Assembly: GCA_029255685.2 (NCBI GenBank)
Contig: CM055319.2
Coordinates: forward strand, 15,904,247-15,968,246
Source of the DNA: Silene conica
Taxonomy: Eukaryota; Streptophyta; Magnoliopsida; Caryophyllales; Caryophyllaceae
Direction of reading: 5' to 3'
Length of the DNA: 64,000 nt
Position numbers and translations under genes: made by a program. Numbering within the stretch: position 1 is the first letter of the stretch; each line of letters begins with the position of its first letter. Positions 1 through 11,103 of this stretch are shown piece after piece. The notes under the pieces are model-generated. The model searched no databases. It was given only the letters and a program-made list of their open reading frames with translations, and was not told where the DNA came from.

Positions 1-1115
1 CGGGTTTAAATGATAATAACAAGCTTGCTAGATTAATGTTTTGTCTCAAACATATAGAGTATCATCAGTTAAGAAAAACAGTGGTATTCAAAGATAATAG
101 GCACATAGTTCACATGGATGAAAAATGGTTTGCTAAAACAAAACCTTCAACACGGTTTTATATGGGTAAACGTGAAACTAATCCTCATAGATGCATACAG
201 TCTAAGAACTTCATAGAGAAAGTAATGTTCATGTGTGTCGTGGCTAAACCCGAGTATGGGTCAGATGGTGAAATGTTTTTTGATGGTAAAATTGGTATTT
301 GGCCATTTGTACAACAAGTACCAGCTAAGAGAAATTCCAAAAATAGAGTGGCAGGCACAATGGAAACAAAATTTATAGAATCAATAAACAAGAAAGTGAC
401 TAAAGACATGGTCTTAAACTGTGTGTTGCTTGCAATAAAGGCTAAGTGGCCTAACAATAGGAGTAAGCATGTGGTTATTGAACAAGATAATGCACGTCCA
501 CATTTTACAAATGAAGATCCTGATTTCAAAGAAATGGCTACGGCAGATGGATGGAGGATTGAAATGACCTATCAAACACCCAATTCACCAGACTTGAACG
601 TCTTGGATTTGGGATTTTTTAGGTCAATTTAATCCCTTCAACGCAAAAAAAAAGCAATCAAATTGGATGAATTGATACAGAACACATTGAATGCATATCA
701 AGAAGAAGATGCAATGAAATTGAAGTATGTATTGTTAACATTACAAGCATGCATGGTAGAAATAATGAAAAGAAAGGGAGGTATTGACTATGCTGTACCA
801 CACATGCACGAACATAGTCTAGCAGGTCAAGGATTACTTCCTGAATACCTCAATGTCGACATTGACTTAGTGAAGTAATGCGTAAGGTACATAGAGAATG
901 TTGGGGATGCATCAGTTATAAGTGACTTGGTTAATGCACTATCAGAATTAACAGAGAATGCGCAGAATGCAGAGAATGAAGCAAGCACCAGTGGTACCAG
1001 TAATGAACCAACAGGTGAGGTTCAACCTGTTGGCACCATTACTGAAATGATCACTAGGTCAGACAACTCAACAATGGAGACAGACATGCCACCAGTGTGT
1101 CAGATATATCGTTAG
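1..1115 (+). pseudogene. Mariner-like transposase, C-terminal part, disabled
   Basis: Reading frame 3 carries the catalytic core of a plant mariner transposase, which would cut and rejoin element ends in the nucleus. Counting from the methionine at 36, the three catalytic aspartates are D28 (in HMDEKWF), D151 (in VIEQDNARPHF) and D191 (in NSPDLNVLDLGFF). Thirty-nine residues separate the last two, the DD39D signature of plant MLEs. The frame is already open upstream of 36, so the N-terminal DNA-binding part lies before the window. Two in-frame TAA stops interrupt it, at 630-632 (just after FFRSI, where relatives usually have Gln) and at 876-878; similarity continues after the first stop (KKKAIKLDELIQ). 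The frame ends with TAG at 1113-1115 after a Ser/Thr/Glu-rich tail. No active transposase could be made from this copy. Confidence 0.9.
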
Positions 1116-1211
1116 TTAGAGGATTGCTGTGCTAATGAATGAATCACGTACTCGTACTAAGGAGTTAACATTTTGCAGGTATAATAAGGACAGATAATGT
1201 ATATTTTGCAG

Positions 1212-1277
1212 ACAGGAAGGTTTTGAAAGCAACATAAGCAGAATGATCACAGGAAGGTTTTGAAAGCAACATAAGCA
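1212..1277. repeat. 29-bp direct duplication inside the mariner element
   Basis: The sequence ACAGGAAGGTTTTGAAAGCA, running on to 1240, is repeated from 1249 to 1277 with an 8-bp spacer. It is a local duplication downstream of the transposase frame. No function is visible. Confidence 0.85.
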
Positions 1278-1647
1278 ACATAAGTTTTTTCAGGCAAATC
1301 ATGGTAATTAGCACATAACTTAATCACTGTAATCAGTAGACTATTTAAGCACGCGAACTTTGCATCTCTTTTGTAAAAGTCAGTGGCGGCACACAATGAT
1401 AATCTGTTCAGGCTAATATGTTCGAGTCTAACTACCAAATGTAAACACACTCGTCAACATTTTTGACCGTAGACAGCCTCATCACTACAAACGGTGGTGG
1501 CATTGTCAACGGCCAAGAACGTTTTAGGGTTATTCAGAAAACGATGGAAATAATCATTTAAAGACCGTTATCATCATTAGTCCGTAAATTTAAAAAACAA
1601 AAATTAAAAGCAGGGATTTAGAAACAACCTTCGTAGATGAAGCAACA

Positions 1648-2136
1648 TTAAAGGCAGAATGATTCATCAGGGTTGTTCCCGTCAATACCGGGCCAATACT
1701 TAGCCAACTGCTTCAGAAACCAAGACCGAATAATAGGATTATTTTGTATACTTGCCGGATCTAGGGTTTCAGATGAAAAAACATTCTGAGAGACATATGC
1801 AGCCTCAGATTTCAGCTCCCATATACACAAATCAACCTTGTATTCCATTAATACCCCATATTCAGGCCAGTATTTTACCAGCTCTTGCATAAAACTCAAT
1901 CTACTTTGTGGAATCTTACTATTGGCTAACCACAGTTCCCCCTTCCTCTTCATATCCTCTTCCTTATTTCTACTTTCGACACATGCAAGTATTTCAGATG
2001 ACCCAACATCAGATCCCTCCGGCTTCACCTCTTTCTCATCATCAATCTCATCTTCACCACAATCATACATATCTTCATAAGACTTCTCCATAGCACGGAC
2101 ATCAAGAGGCTCAGAAAATAAATTACGATTTTCCAT
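1648..2136 (-). CDS. Hypothetical acidic protein, antisense ORF inside the mariner element
   Basis: A 162-residue open frame on the strand opposite to the transposase, between the transposase 3' end and the element's right terminus. I do not recognise the family. The first 65 residues are acidic (EDMYDCGEDEIDDEKE and similar). The second half holds a degenerate internal repeat: residues 81-94 (SFMQELVKYWPEYG) resemble 139-152 (WFLKQLAKYWPGID), both centred on a KYWP motif. I see no signal peptide, membrane segment or zinc finger. The ATG at 2136 follows a CT-rich stretch on the coding strand that looks like a plant 5' leader, and the frame is intact although the neighbouring transposase is dead. 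It could be a captured host gene fragment, an accessory gene of this MLE lineage, or chance; the leader and internal repeat argue against chance. Confidence 0.5.
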   Translation of the reverse strand: MENRNLFSEPLDVRAMEKSYEDMYDCGEDEIDDEKEVKPEGSDVGSSEILACVESRNKEEDMKRKGELWLANSKIPQSRLSFMQELVKYWPEYGVLMEYKVDLCIWELKSEAAYVSQNVFSSETLDPASIQNNPIIRSWFLKQLAKYWPGIDGNNPDESFCL

Positions 2137-2159
2137 TTTCTATCAACAAATATCACGAT

Positions 2160-2330
2160 TTTAGAAGAGAAAAAAAATTTATTTGAAGTGAAAAATGGTG
2201 AAGAGAGATTATCAGAGGAAAATAGAGCTTATCAGAGGAGAAGATGAAATATTATCAGAGGAGAAGAAGAGGATAAGTCATAGAGTATCAGTAATCGAAG
2301 AAGAAGAGTGAAGAGGAGATAGGAAGGGGG
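2160..2330 (-). promoter_or_regulatory. CT-rich leader-like stretch upstream of the antisense ORF
   Basis: On the minus strand this stretch is strongly CT-rich (GA-rich as printed), like many plant 5' untranslated leaders. It contains three spaced copies of a TTATCAGAGGA motif (plus-strand reading) between about 2208 and 2265. It sits directly upstream of the ATG at 2136 and within 500 bp of the mariner right end, where a minus-strand promoter would have to lie. No clear TATA box was assigned. Confidence 0.4.
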
Positions 2331-2630
2331 AGGCTGCGTGAATGATTAGGGTGTGTTTAGTTTTTGTGGCGGGAGGGGTTAGGGTTAGTATAAGTAAATG
2401 GGCTGGGTTAGTATAAGTATATGGGTTAGTGGGTATAAATTAGGCTAATTGGGCTGGGTAGTTAGGATTAATAAATTGGGTAATGGGTGGGTGGGTGACT
2501 AATAAGTGATAAATAGTAAGGGTAGAATGGTAAAAAAATGGAAAAAAACTTACCAAAAAAGAACAATGGGACATTATCCTGAATAGACCGAAATGGACAA
2601 TGGGACATTTAAAATGAATAGGAGGGAGTA

Positions 2631-2960
2631 TAAAAGAAGAATGTACAAATGCTGACGTGGCGCAATAATATTTCAGAAATTGCATTTTGAAGCATTCTCA
2701 TTCACTTTGGGTTTCATAGTGTTAAAACACCCAATAAGAGTAAAAGTCAAAATTTAATTCAATTATTAAACCTAAACGTAATAAATACAAAACCGTCTTA
2801 ATTATACTCTTCAATTTAATATTGTTACATTAATTATGAGTAATTAACCTGCTTCTCCGATATTGGACTATGTTTTGCTAGAAATTTTTTTTCTATTATC
2901 CAACTAAAACCTTCTTTATTTGAAAGTAATAAGTTTCAATTTTTTCAATTATATTATATA
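2631..2960. other. AT-rich spacer, nothing recognised
   Basis: AT-rich DNA between the mariner right end and the MITE. No ORF of note, no terminal repeats and no recognisable element. Confidence 0.6.
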
Positions 2961-3243
2961 CTTCCTCCATTCATATCCAAAGTGTAGTTTTGCTTTTTGC
3001 ACAAATATTAAGAAATAAGTTAAAAAATTATTAAAAGTACAATTGGATGTGTGTAAGGTGTTTTTTTATTAATTTAAGTGGGTGATAGTTGATTAATGGT
3101 GGGCCATTCAATGGCATTTTGTGTAAATAATTGATATTCATAAGGACACTTTAGTAATTTTTTAGGCTTTAATAGGAAAGTGGTAGTTTGGATATGAATG
3201 GATTAAAATGGAATAAGTGTAGATTGGATTTGAATGGAGGAAG
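2961..3243. mobile_element. Stowaway-type MITE
   Basis: A 283-bp element bounded by TA on both sides (2959-2960 and 3244-3245). Its ends form a terminal inverted repeat of about 20 bp with one mismatch (CTTCCTCCATTCATATCCAA against the reverse complement of TTGGATTTGAATGGAGGAAG). Size, TA target and CTYCCTCC end sequence are those of Stowaway elements mobilised by mariner transposases, one relative of which lies just upstream. It is non-coding. Confidence 0.9.
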
Positions 3244-3399
3244 TAATTTTTATGTTATATATCAAACTTTTAATATCCATATGTTCTTATATATCTTATT
3301 ATATATATATACTTTTTGATTTTTTTTAACTATTTACTTATACACTCCATACGTTATTAGTATATCTAACAACTTTAGTTGATCCTTCCCTGTTAAAAC

Positions 3400-3442
3400 T
3401 GAAATTAAACAACTCCGTGAATTTTCACGGGTGTTACGCTAG
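3400..3442 (+). mobile_element. Helitron 3' terminus
   Basis: A short hairpin (CCGTGA at 3415-3420 pairing with TCACGG at 3425-3430) is followed 8 bp later by CTAG (3439-3442) and then T. This is the standard Helitron 3' end: GC-rich hairpin, CTRR, insertion before T. Two other Helitron ends in this window (43490, 47440) have the same plan. I could not place the matching 5' TC end; it may lie upstream, with the MITE inside the element. Confidence 0.7.
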
Positions 3443-4099
3443 TGTATAGTAGTTTGCCAAAGATAAAAGTCATGTCTCAAGATTCAACAACTAGTTTGAC
3501 AAAAACTCGTAGATTATGCATATGATTCTATTACTAAAACATGTCGACAAGCAAGGCTTAGGCATAAACAGATGAAATGCAAGGTCATCACTGAAATACT
3601 ATCTTTCCAACTCAACCTATATGCTAAAATAAACGTGCATTTTTTTTGAAATTTTCGAATTTTTGACATTTTTTTGGATTTTTACTTTTTTTTTTTTTTT
3701 TTTTTTGTATATGTAAGGAAAATGAAACAACAATGCAGAATGGAAGTGCAATAAACGTGAAACTGAAATGCAATAAAAACAAGTATGCGACGCAAAAACC
3801 CTTCCCCCCCAAACCAAATTACATAATGTCCCCATTGTGCAAAAGCATAAGCAAAGGATCAAAGAATATGAGAATTTGCGTTTGAAAGAAATAACTAAGG
3901 AAAGGAAGATGGAAGGAACTCACAAGACATATGCGCGAACGGAAACCTCCCCAAACCAGCGTGAGCTAGAAGGTTTTGGTAGCCAACAATGCTACCATAA
4001 AGACCTGGAAAGAACACAAGAGGAAAAACCAGCGTGAGCTAGGAGGTTTTCGCTTGTACACTCCACGAGGTGACAGAAGTAGGCAGTAACAACAGTGGT

Positions 4100-4203
4100 G
4101 GTCGACCGACCATAGGGCTTGGTCGACCGACCATTGATCGAGAAACAGTAGCTACTGGGCTGCAGACACTGGTCGACCGACTGGTGTATCTGGTCGGTCG
4201 ACC
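4100..4203. repeat. Cluster of TCGA-centred palindromes (GGTCGACCGACC type)
   Basis: Four copies of a GGTCGACCGACC-type motif, in both orientations, at about 4100, 4120, 4170 and 4191, separated by unrelated sequence, within the gypsy-like remnant. Similar clusters occur at 5714-5791 and 6283-6419 in the same remnant and in other LTR families of the window. Confidence 0.85.
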
Positions 4204-4443
4204 ACTCTTCCTGTACAGAGCTGGTCTTTCTTCTTTTAATTAACTCAACGAATTGAGTTGATCATCTCTCAAACTTGTAAGACACAATTAACGCGCCCAA
4301 ACTCGCGCAATACCTACAAGTACAAAGTGTATTGTGTTAAAAACGAAACAAGACAAAACGAAAAAACTAAGTCTAGCAACAAAAACGGAAAATAGTTTTA
4401 AAACCAAAAATAATAAGTCTTGAAAACTGAGCAACTAGGAAAG

Positions 4444-4989
4444 TCATCCGCGAAATATGCGAAAAATTTCGAACCAAGGCTTCTGACTACAGGCAACTCC
4501 TTCAGCGGCACTGATCTGGGTAGATAGTATCCACTCCACCTTGTCATACATATAAATGGAGGGATCATCGTTTGCAGCTCTGGCTCTCCAGAATCTGGGG
4601 TTGACTGGCTCATCAAACCCCAAGTCATAGGCCGACACCTTTCTTGATTTCTTTTTCCTCGGGCTCTTTTCTTCAGCCATAGAATTACTCGATTGAGTGA
4701 TCTTTTTCTCTACATAATTTGATCGAGTAAGTGGTACTACTCGATCGAGAACATTTCTCTTTTCAGCAATTTCCTTTGTAATCTGCGATAGTAATTGCTC
4801 CTTGTGGTTCGCGACTTCCCTCAATGAGTAAAGCTTGGAAAATGGGGCTCCTTGCTTATACCTCTCATAAACAAAAGTTCTCTTGCTAACAGCCAAGCAA
4901 TAGACGTGTGCGTTACCCTCGTCACCACACCTTTCGCAGATAACCTCTTGCTGCCGAAGCATTGTCAATAGGACCTGTAGACCTATCAA
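4444..4989 (-). pseudogene. Residual ORF of the gypsy-like remnant, possible gag piece
   Basis: A 181-residue frame inside the decayed gypsy remnant. Near the N-terminus, CERCGDEGNAHVYC resembles an irregular zinc knuckle of Athila-like gag proteins. The rest is charged (a KSPRKKKSRK block) and matches nothing I recognise. It lies left of the primer-binding site on the minus strand, as gag should. Treated as a fossil fragment. Confidence 0.4.
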
Positions 4990-5713
4990 AACAACACTAG
5001 GGAAGAAGATAAGAACGGCCTTAAGGAATTGAAAATTCCTTAAGACTAAAACAAACTAAACAAATAAATAACACAAATAAAATAATCGCCTCCCCGGCAA
5101 CGGTGCCAAAATTTTATACCCGTCGTTGTGGGTGTCAAAGATAAAATTTATATTTCCGAACTAAGACTAACAAAAGCTAGTAGAAGTACGGGTCGAACCA
5201 CAAGGAGGCAATGCCTATTTGCGTTTTTAATTGTTAGTCACAAAAATGGGGGGGGGGGGGGATTTTGTTGGTGATTGGGGATTATGCTAGCGACGAAAAT
5301 AATAAAAATAAAAGCAATGACTAAAATAAAGATGCAAACAAATGAGAAAGAATGCTAAGATGTTCGGTTTACTATAGTTACGATGGAATAAAATTCAAGG
5401 TAAATCTGTATTGCAGTTGCGTAAGGGGTATAACAAATCCTCTCGGTCTATGTTATCTAATAGCTCCTTTCGGCCTATCCAATTCTTCCTAGGTCTCACG
5501 AATATTGGGTGTCAACAATAAGGGTGATTCCTAAAGTCTAGCTCACATACCTTTCAGTCTTAGCAACCTAGCCGTCTTAAAACGTTAAACAATGCCTTTC
5601 CCGTATCTTTCAATCTTGGGTAAGTCATTACTAGCGTCCTATAAGTCTCCTTTCGGTCTCGTCATAGGGTACTATAATTATCGAAGCAAAACAGGTCTGA
5701 AACATACGTGAGG

Positions 5714-5791
5714 TTGGTCAACCGACCAGCTATTCCAGTCGGTCGACTAACTACCCCAGTCGACCGACCAGTTAAGCCAGTCGGTCGACCA
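5714..5791. repeat. Second TCGA palindrome cluster
   Basis: Four copies of the GGTCGACCGACC-type motif in both orientations, in the presumed 5' LTR of the gypsy-like remnant. Confidence 0.8.
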
Positions 5792-6282
5792 GGGTCTGCT
5801 ACAGGTTGCCCTAAATTACGCCATCTACACTATAGGTCGCCTACATCCTAGCATATGTGGTCTAGCTACTCATAACAGTAATGAAAACAGAAACTAAAAT
5901 AATCAAAACAACGAAAAACATGATTACGATGAATGAAATTGCAAATAAGAACAATAATGGCATTGGGATACTAACTACCGGAATTAATCTATGGGAACTG
6001 TAAACAATTGAAATTAAGAAGAAGAATTACCGTAAACAAGGCAGAAATAAGAACGGAACGGTTGAACTTTATTTAATAAGAACTGAAAGATTATAAGAAC
6101 TAGAAAACTAAAACCCTAAACTAAAAAAATAGAGTGTTTTCTAAAGCTAGGTAAAAACCTACATGCCTAAAACTGAAGAAGGGTTTCATGTTATTTAGCA
6201 AATTACAAAACCCTTTCTTATAACCCTAACACGATTATGGGCTTTGACACACGTCGTTTAATCTCTCCGTCACAGGTGATGT

Positions 6283-6419
6283 GGTCGACCGACCATAATA
6301 GGTGGTCTATCGACCAATTGTCGGGCCCATGGAAGCTTCTGATATTTAAATTTGATTTCTGAAATCTCGCTCGTCAGGTGCCTCGGTCGAACGACCATAA
6401 TAGGTGGTCGATCGACCAG
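6283..6419. repeat. Third TCGA palindrome cluster
   Basis: Four diverged copies: GGTCGACCGACC at 6283-6294, then variants with CTATCGACC, CGGTCGAACGACC and GGTCGATCGACC up to 6419. Two of the variants follow the shared phrase CATAATAGGTGG or precede it, suggesting local duplication. Confidence 0.75.
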
Positions 6420-7250
6420 ATATCAGGTACAGTAATGCATTCTGACAAATTCTGCAGCGCGCGTCGATCTTAAAACAGCTGCCATTTCTTCGTTGCTTAT
6501 GTTAATAAAGTGATTCTTATGGCGTTGGAAAGCTAAGAGGCTAAGCTTTTACCTCCAATAGGAATCACTCGATTATGAGCTCTAGAACTCGAGATATAGC
6601 CATTTGAAACAGGCTGCAATATCGCGAAGCGAATCTTTGCTTGTTGAAGCTTGTAAACTGTACGCACCCTTGCTCGTGCTATCTTCAGGCCTTGAAATGT
6701 GCGCTAGGCTTCTTTCCTTCTTCATTCCTTCGTATCCTTATTCATGCAAATCACTTGAGGACGGGTTTGACTCGAAATCGCCTCATTTCCGCATAAATAT
6801 GCAATAATGCATAAAAATACGAAAGTAGACGAAGTAGGAGAAATAATAACCAAAAACTCATAAATGAGCTCTGAAATACGTGTGAAATGGCGTGTAAAAC
6901 ATCATATAATAGACACGCATTAGAAACACAGTAGTAAAAATCATCATATACACATAGCAGATAACTGAATTTCAACATTATCACCAATCAATGCTCGTAG
7001 AAGAACTGAAACAACTGTGGAGGTAATGTCATTTTTTCACTCATTCACAACATTGTCTTTTAACTTATCTTATTGCTTAACTCATAATCTTCATATCTTA
7101 AGGTGGTGGAATGATCTTGGGCTTATCGAAAGTAGTAACTTCTCCATAGATCGATCAATTTAAAGTTTCATGTGGACAGTTGGAATCGCATTTGAACCAC
7201 TGTACGCACTACTCAGGAAATACCTTATGAAAGTTTTAACATTTATACTG

Positions 7251-7767
7251 GACATGACCTTAGAATGAGCATGTGAGCATGACAAAAAGAATTAAAACCC
7301 TTTCCCATGCTCTTGTTTACACGGCAATCCTATGCACCCCAATCTATCTATATATGTGATGATTTCACATGTTATTTGCTAATCTTAATGGATGAATTTT
7401 CTAGTGTAAGAAAACTCAAGAAAACCTCTTAAATATTATTTATATAATATTTCTCTAGTATACTAATAATAAGTATTAGTATTCGGTTTTTAAACCTAAT
7501 TCCGTCTTCTAGATTCGGGTTCGGTATTTGGTCCGTTTAAGGGTAGGTCTTGGTGCATCGTGAAGGAGGCAAGCTATCTTGGTTGCTCCGTGGAGGATCG
7601 TCCTAGCAATATTTTGGACCGTGTGTAAGAATACGATTCTCTTTATTTCCGCTTTAGTTTTGCATGCATAAGATCTTGAACATAATTTAATATGAGATTA
7701 ATTATAACTAAATAATTAGTAAGACTAAATTATTTGGATTTTTTAGTATGACTCACGTTTTCCTTCA
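7251..7767 (+). repeat. Left LTR (partial) of the gag-only Copia element
   Basis: Aligns without length change to 17657-18173 of the right LTR and ends CCTTCA directly before the primer-binding site. The upstream part of this LTR is not present. Confidence 0.9.
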
Positions 7768-10179
7768 AGTGTTATCAGAGCATTAGGTTGCTTGCATGCA
7801 ACTCGATTTTTACGTTTTTGCGAGAAAATACGATTTTAATTAAAAACGAAAATGATTAGTACATATAGGATATGCACGAAAATTTTATGCATGTATACTT
7901 TCTGGTCTTAAAATAGTTTTAAGTCATTTTGATGATTTATGGAATAATATTGTTCAATATTGTAATTAAATTGTTTAATTTATGCTAAAAATAGGTTAAA
8001 AATGTCTTATTTTTGGAAAAATAGCTAAATAATGTTTCTGGCCGAGATTTTAAAATATGTTCTCACATGCATTTAACATATTATGAATATATAATTTTCG
8101 AAATTATTGAAGTTTTATGCATGGTTTATGATTTTTAATAGTTAAATTGTCATAAAATGAGTTAAATATGGGCTAAATAGTTATATTATGAATTTAACTA
8201 TAAAATTTTTGTAGATGTCACATGCAATATATAAAATATATGATGAATTTTCCAGAAATGTTTCTTTAATATTGCATGAATATTGATTTTATCGTAAAAA
8301 TCGTGATACTAGTGACATATTTTAGCTTAAATAGTTTAAGTTCGAATTTGACCATAAAAGTTTTATATATATTATTTCTAGCATGCATGTAATTTTTGAG
8401 CTAATTATTTCGAATTTTGCATGAGAAATGATTTTAATCCGTATGATCATCCATATTAGTCATATTATATATGATCATCAACATATTTTTATTCAGTGCC
8501 AAAAGTTTCTGAAGTTTTATATTTTAAATTTTAAAAGTTAAAATTGGAGATTGAGTATTGTAAGAGTCATAATCATTATTTCAGTTCTAAAACAGTGTTT
8601 TCGGCCTGATTTTTCTGCATTTTCAGATACTTTGAGTGTCTAGGAAGATGTAAAAATTATATTGATATTTTATTGCATGATTTTTGAAGTAGTTTTGAAT
8701 TTTTCGAATTATTATGCATATTATACGGCTATTTTACGAAATAAATAGTGTATTTCGAAAATATTTAAGTTTTAAGGATCTGAAATTTTAAGAAATTTTC
8801 AGTATGCTCAAAATTTTGAATTTTGAATTTTCGAAATTTTTATGACTCGTTTAATTATTTTAATGCTATTTCCCGTAAAACCGATTAAAACTGAACAATA
8901 TTAATATAAAAGTTAAGTTAATTTTCGAAATTTGAGTAAGACTAAATTTTGAATCCTAAAATGTGTTAGGAAACTTAACTAAATCGTGAATAGTGATTCA
9001 TAGAGTGATTAGTGATTTTAAAGTTGTTTAAATCACGTTATTCCATAAAACCGTGTTATTACGAATAACGATATTTAAAATGTGTTTAAATAGGACGATT
9101 TGGCTTAGGTTTTGCATTTTACATAAGTATTGCATATTTAATTATTGTTTATGAATGTCATAATTTTATTTACGTAATTTTGAATTATATAATTTGCTTA
9201 GTATGGCCTTAGATTTTAATCGATATTTCCCGTAATGTAAGGGTTTATCTATTCGGTTGTAATTTAATGTGATCTCGTATCACTTTATTTTATCATTTTA
9301 TTTATTTTATTTTATAATGTATAATATAGATAGAAAATTTGTAATTATTTGTAATTCCGGAGATTCTTGAAGACGGTGCCATTTCGGAAAGGAGTTCCGA
9401 CCAAGACGGAGTTTGCCTTGGGATGCGTACCGCGTGTGAAGTTCAAGGAACCAAAGGAGTTTGTTTCCGAATTTGTAATTTACTTTATTTTCTATTTTAG
9501 GAAAGGCCATACTAGGGTTTTATTTATGTTTTTAAGTTTTTATGCTTTTATTTATGCTTATCATGTTTGCATGCATAGCCAAATCGTCATTCAACTCATG
9601 CATTTCATCGATTTTATCGACCGTGTCATTCAATTTATCGATAATTCACCGACTTAGTTCACTTAAAGGAGATAGATAATAAATTGACAAGATCTCTTAC
9701 GTTATTTAAAAATCGAGACATAGCCTTACCAAAAACTAAAGAACCCGCGAAGGATCTTCTTCATAAGGGATTAGGCTCGGCTAAACCGGGGTGCAAACCT
9801 CATTACGTTGGTGAAGTGGGGTAATATGATTACGTTCTCGAAATTTGGTTGATCTCGACGAAAGTATTCGAGCCACCGTAGTGGTAATAAGTTCGGGCTA
9901 AGATAAAAATTAGTGTAATTTTATCGACCGAGAGTTCTAAAAGTAGAATCGATTAAAGGGTTAATCTACCGAGTCATATTAATGAGGGATGTATCGGCTA
10001 AACCGTGCCTGAGTTAGTGTGTATTTGGGTCTCGGGATCATTTACTTAATTGGGTAAGAGATCATTAAATAGATGTTTAACTTGTTTAAAATTTACAAGT
10101 TTAATTTAATTATTAAAACGATAATTGTGTTTTAATTCCTTTATTTTTATTGTAGTTCATTTTCGACTTTCAATCATCA

Positions 10180-11103
10180 ATGGCAAATAACGCTCCACCA
10201 CTCCCACACGTTTCATGGCTTCGGTCCTTTAGGGATCGTTGCAAGCTTGAGAGGCATGGCGCCAATTTTAAGGATTGGGATGCCCAATTAGTTTTGGCCG
10301 CGGAAGCCGACGATAAGTCTCGTTATCTTACCATTGCCGCTCCTCCCACTCCCGGTGCTTGTTCATCGGAAGCGACTCGTGAGGCCTATGAGACCTACAT
10401 GAAGGAGTCACAAGCTTTAAATAACGTGCTTATATTTTCGATGGAGCCGGATCTCCAAAGAAGAATGATTAAGCTAACCACGGCTAATGAGATTTATACT
10501 AGAATTGCGACCATGTTTTCGCAAGCTCCTAGGGTAATCCAATATGAGGCGGCCCCCACATTCTTTGATTTGACCTTAAAGGAAGGTCAAAGAGTTAGTC
10601 CTCATGTGCTCAAAATGGTTAAGCTAGACGAAACCTTGAAGTTGCAAGGAGTGAATGTTCCCGACTCGCTTATTATTGACAAAATCCTTCACTCTCTCAA
10701 CAAAGTGAAATCGTATGTTCAATTTCGGGTAAATTATAACATGCGTAATTAAGAAACCTCCTTGGATGAATTACATAAGATGTTAGTCCAAGCGGAGAGG
10801 GATATGGGACTTATTGAGAGTTCCACGAAGGATGTACTATATATTGAGAAGAAAAGCAAGGGGAAGTTTAAGCGCAAGGCTAACAAGGGTAAAAATGTCA
10901 AAGCCTTCAAACTCGCATCTCCTAAAGAGAAGACTTTTACGAAAGGTGCTTCTTCTTCGTCGTCATCAAAGGTTGATGACAAGTGTCATTATTGCACTAA
11001 GATAGGGCATTGGAAGCGCAATTGCCCGAAGTATCTCCATGACCTCAAAGCCGGAAAGGTTCTTGCAGTAGGTATTAATTCTCGTCTAATTCATGTTATT
11101 TAA
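10180..11103 (+). pseudogene. gag: gag region of the gag-only Copia element
   Basis: Copia gag of Angela type, which would form the particle that packages element RNA. The first part begins MANNAPPLPHVSW and carries the capsid-like region. Stretches such as NNVLIFSMEPDLQRR and VSPHVLKMV parallel those in the gag of the element at 20299-29082. The downstream part ends with a CCHC zinc knuckle (CHYCTKIGHWKRNC). The region is broken (about one break). The next downstream sequence has no pol similarity. Similarity to the other gag supports trans-mobilisation, which is inference. Confidence 0.8.

Larger units (their letters stand above)
1..2628 (+). mobile_element. Mariner-like element (plant MLE, DD39D), 3' part
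   Basis: Tc1/mariner DNA transposon cut by the left window edge. The right terminus is supported by a Stowaway/mariner-type end: the sequence closes with AATGAATAGGAGGGAG followed by TA at 2629-2630, matching the usual plant MLE terminus (CTCCCTCC on the other strand) and the TA target duplication. Inside are a dead transposase on the plus strand (to 1115) and an unrelated ORF on the minus strand (1648-2136) that converges on it. The left terminal repeat and left TA are outside the window, so the pairing of the ends cannot be checked. The extent up to 2628 is inferred from that one end. Confidence 0.8.
3460..7000 (-). mobile_element. Decayed Ty3/gypsy (Athila/Tat-like) LTR element remnant
   Basis: Fossil LTR retrotransposon on the minus strand. 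The minus strand of 5091-5108 reads TGGCACCGTTGCCGGGGA, close to the primer-binding site of Athila/Tat-type gypsy elements, so sequence to its right (from about 5128) should be the 5' LTR. Around 3790-3850 the minus strand has a GGGGACATTATG...GGTTTGGGGGGGA motif like the pre-polypurine region of that group. A minus-strand ORF lies at 4444-4989. No RT or integrase is recognisable and the second LTR is not evident. The element is heavily decayed and old. Three clusters of TCGA-centred palindromes lie inside. Between 7000 and 7250 I recognise nothing. Confidence 0.55.

Noticed and set aside
3246-3399. 5' end of the Helitron that terminates at 3442
   Set aside because: No convincing TC-start with Helitron-like sequence could be found upstream, so no full element was called.
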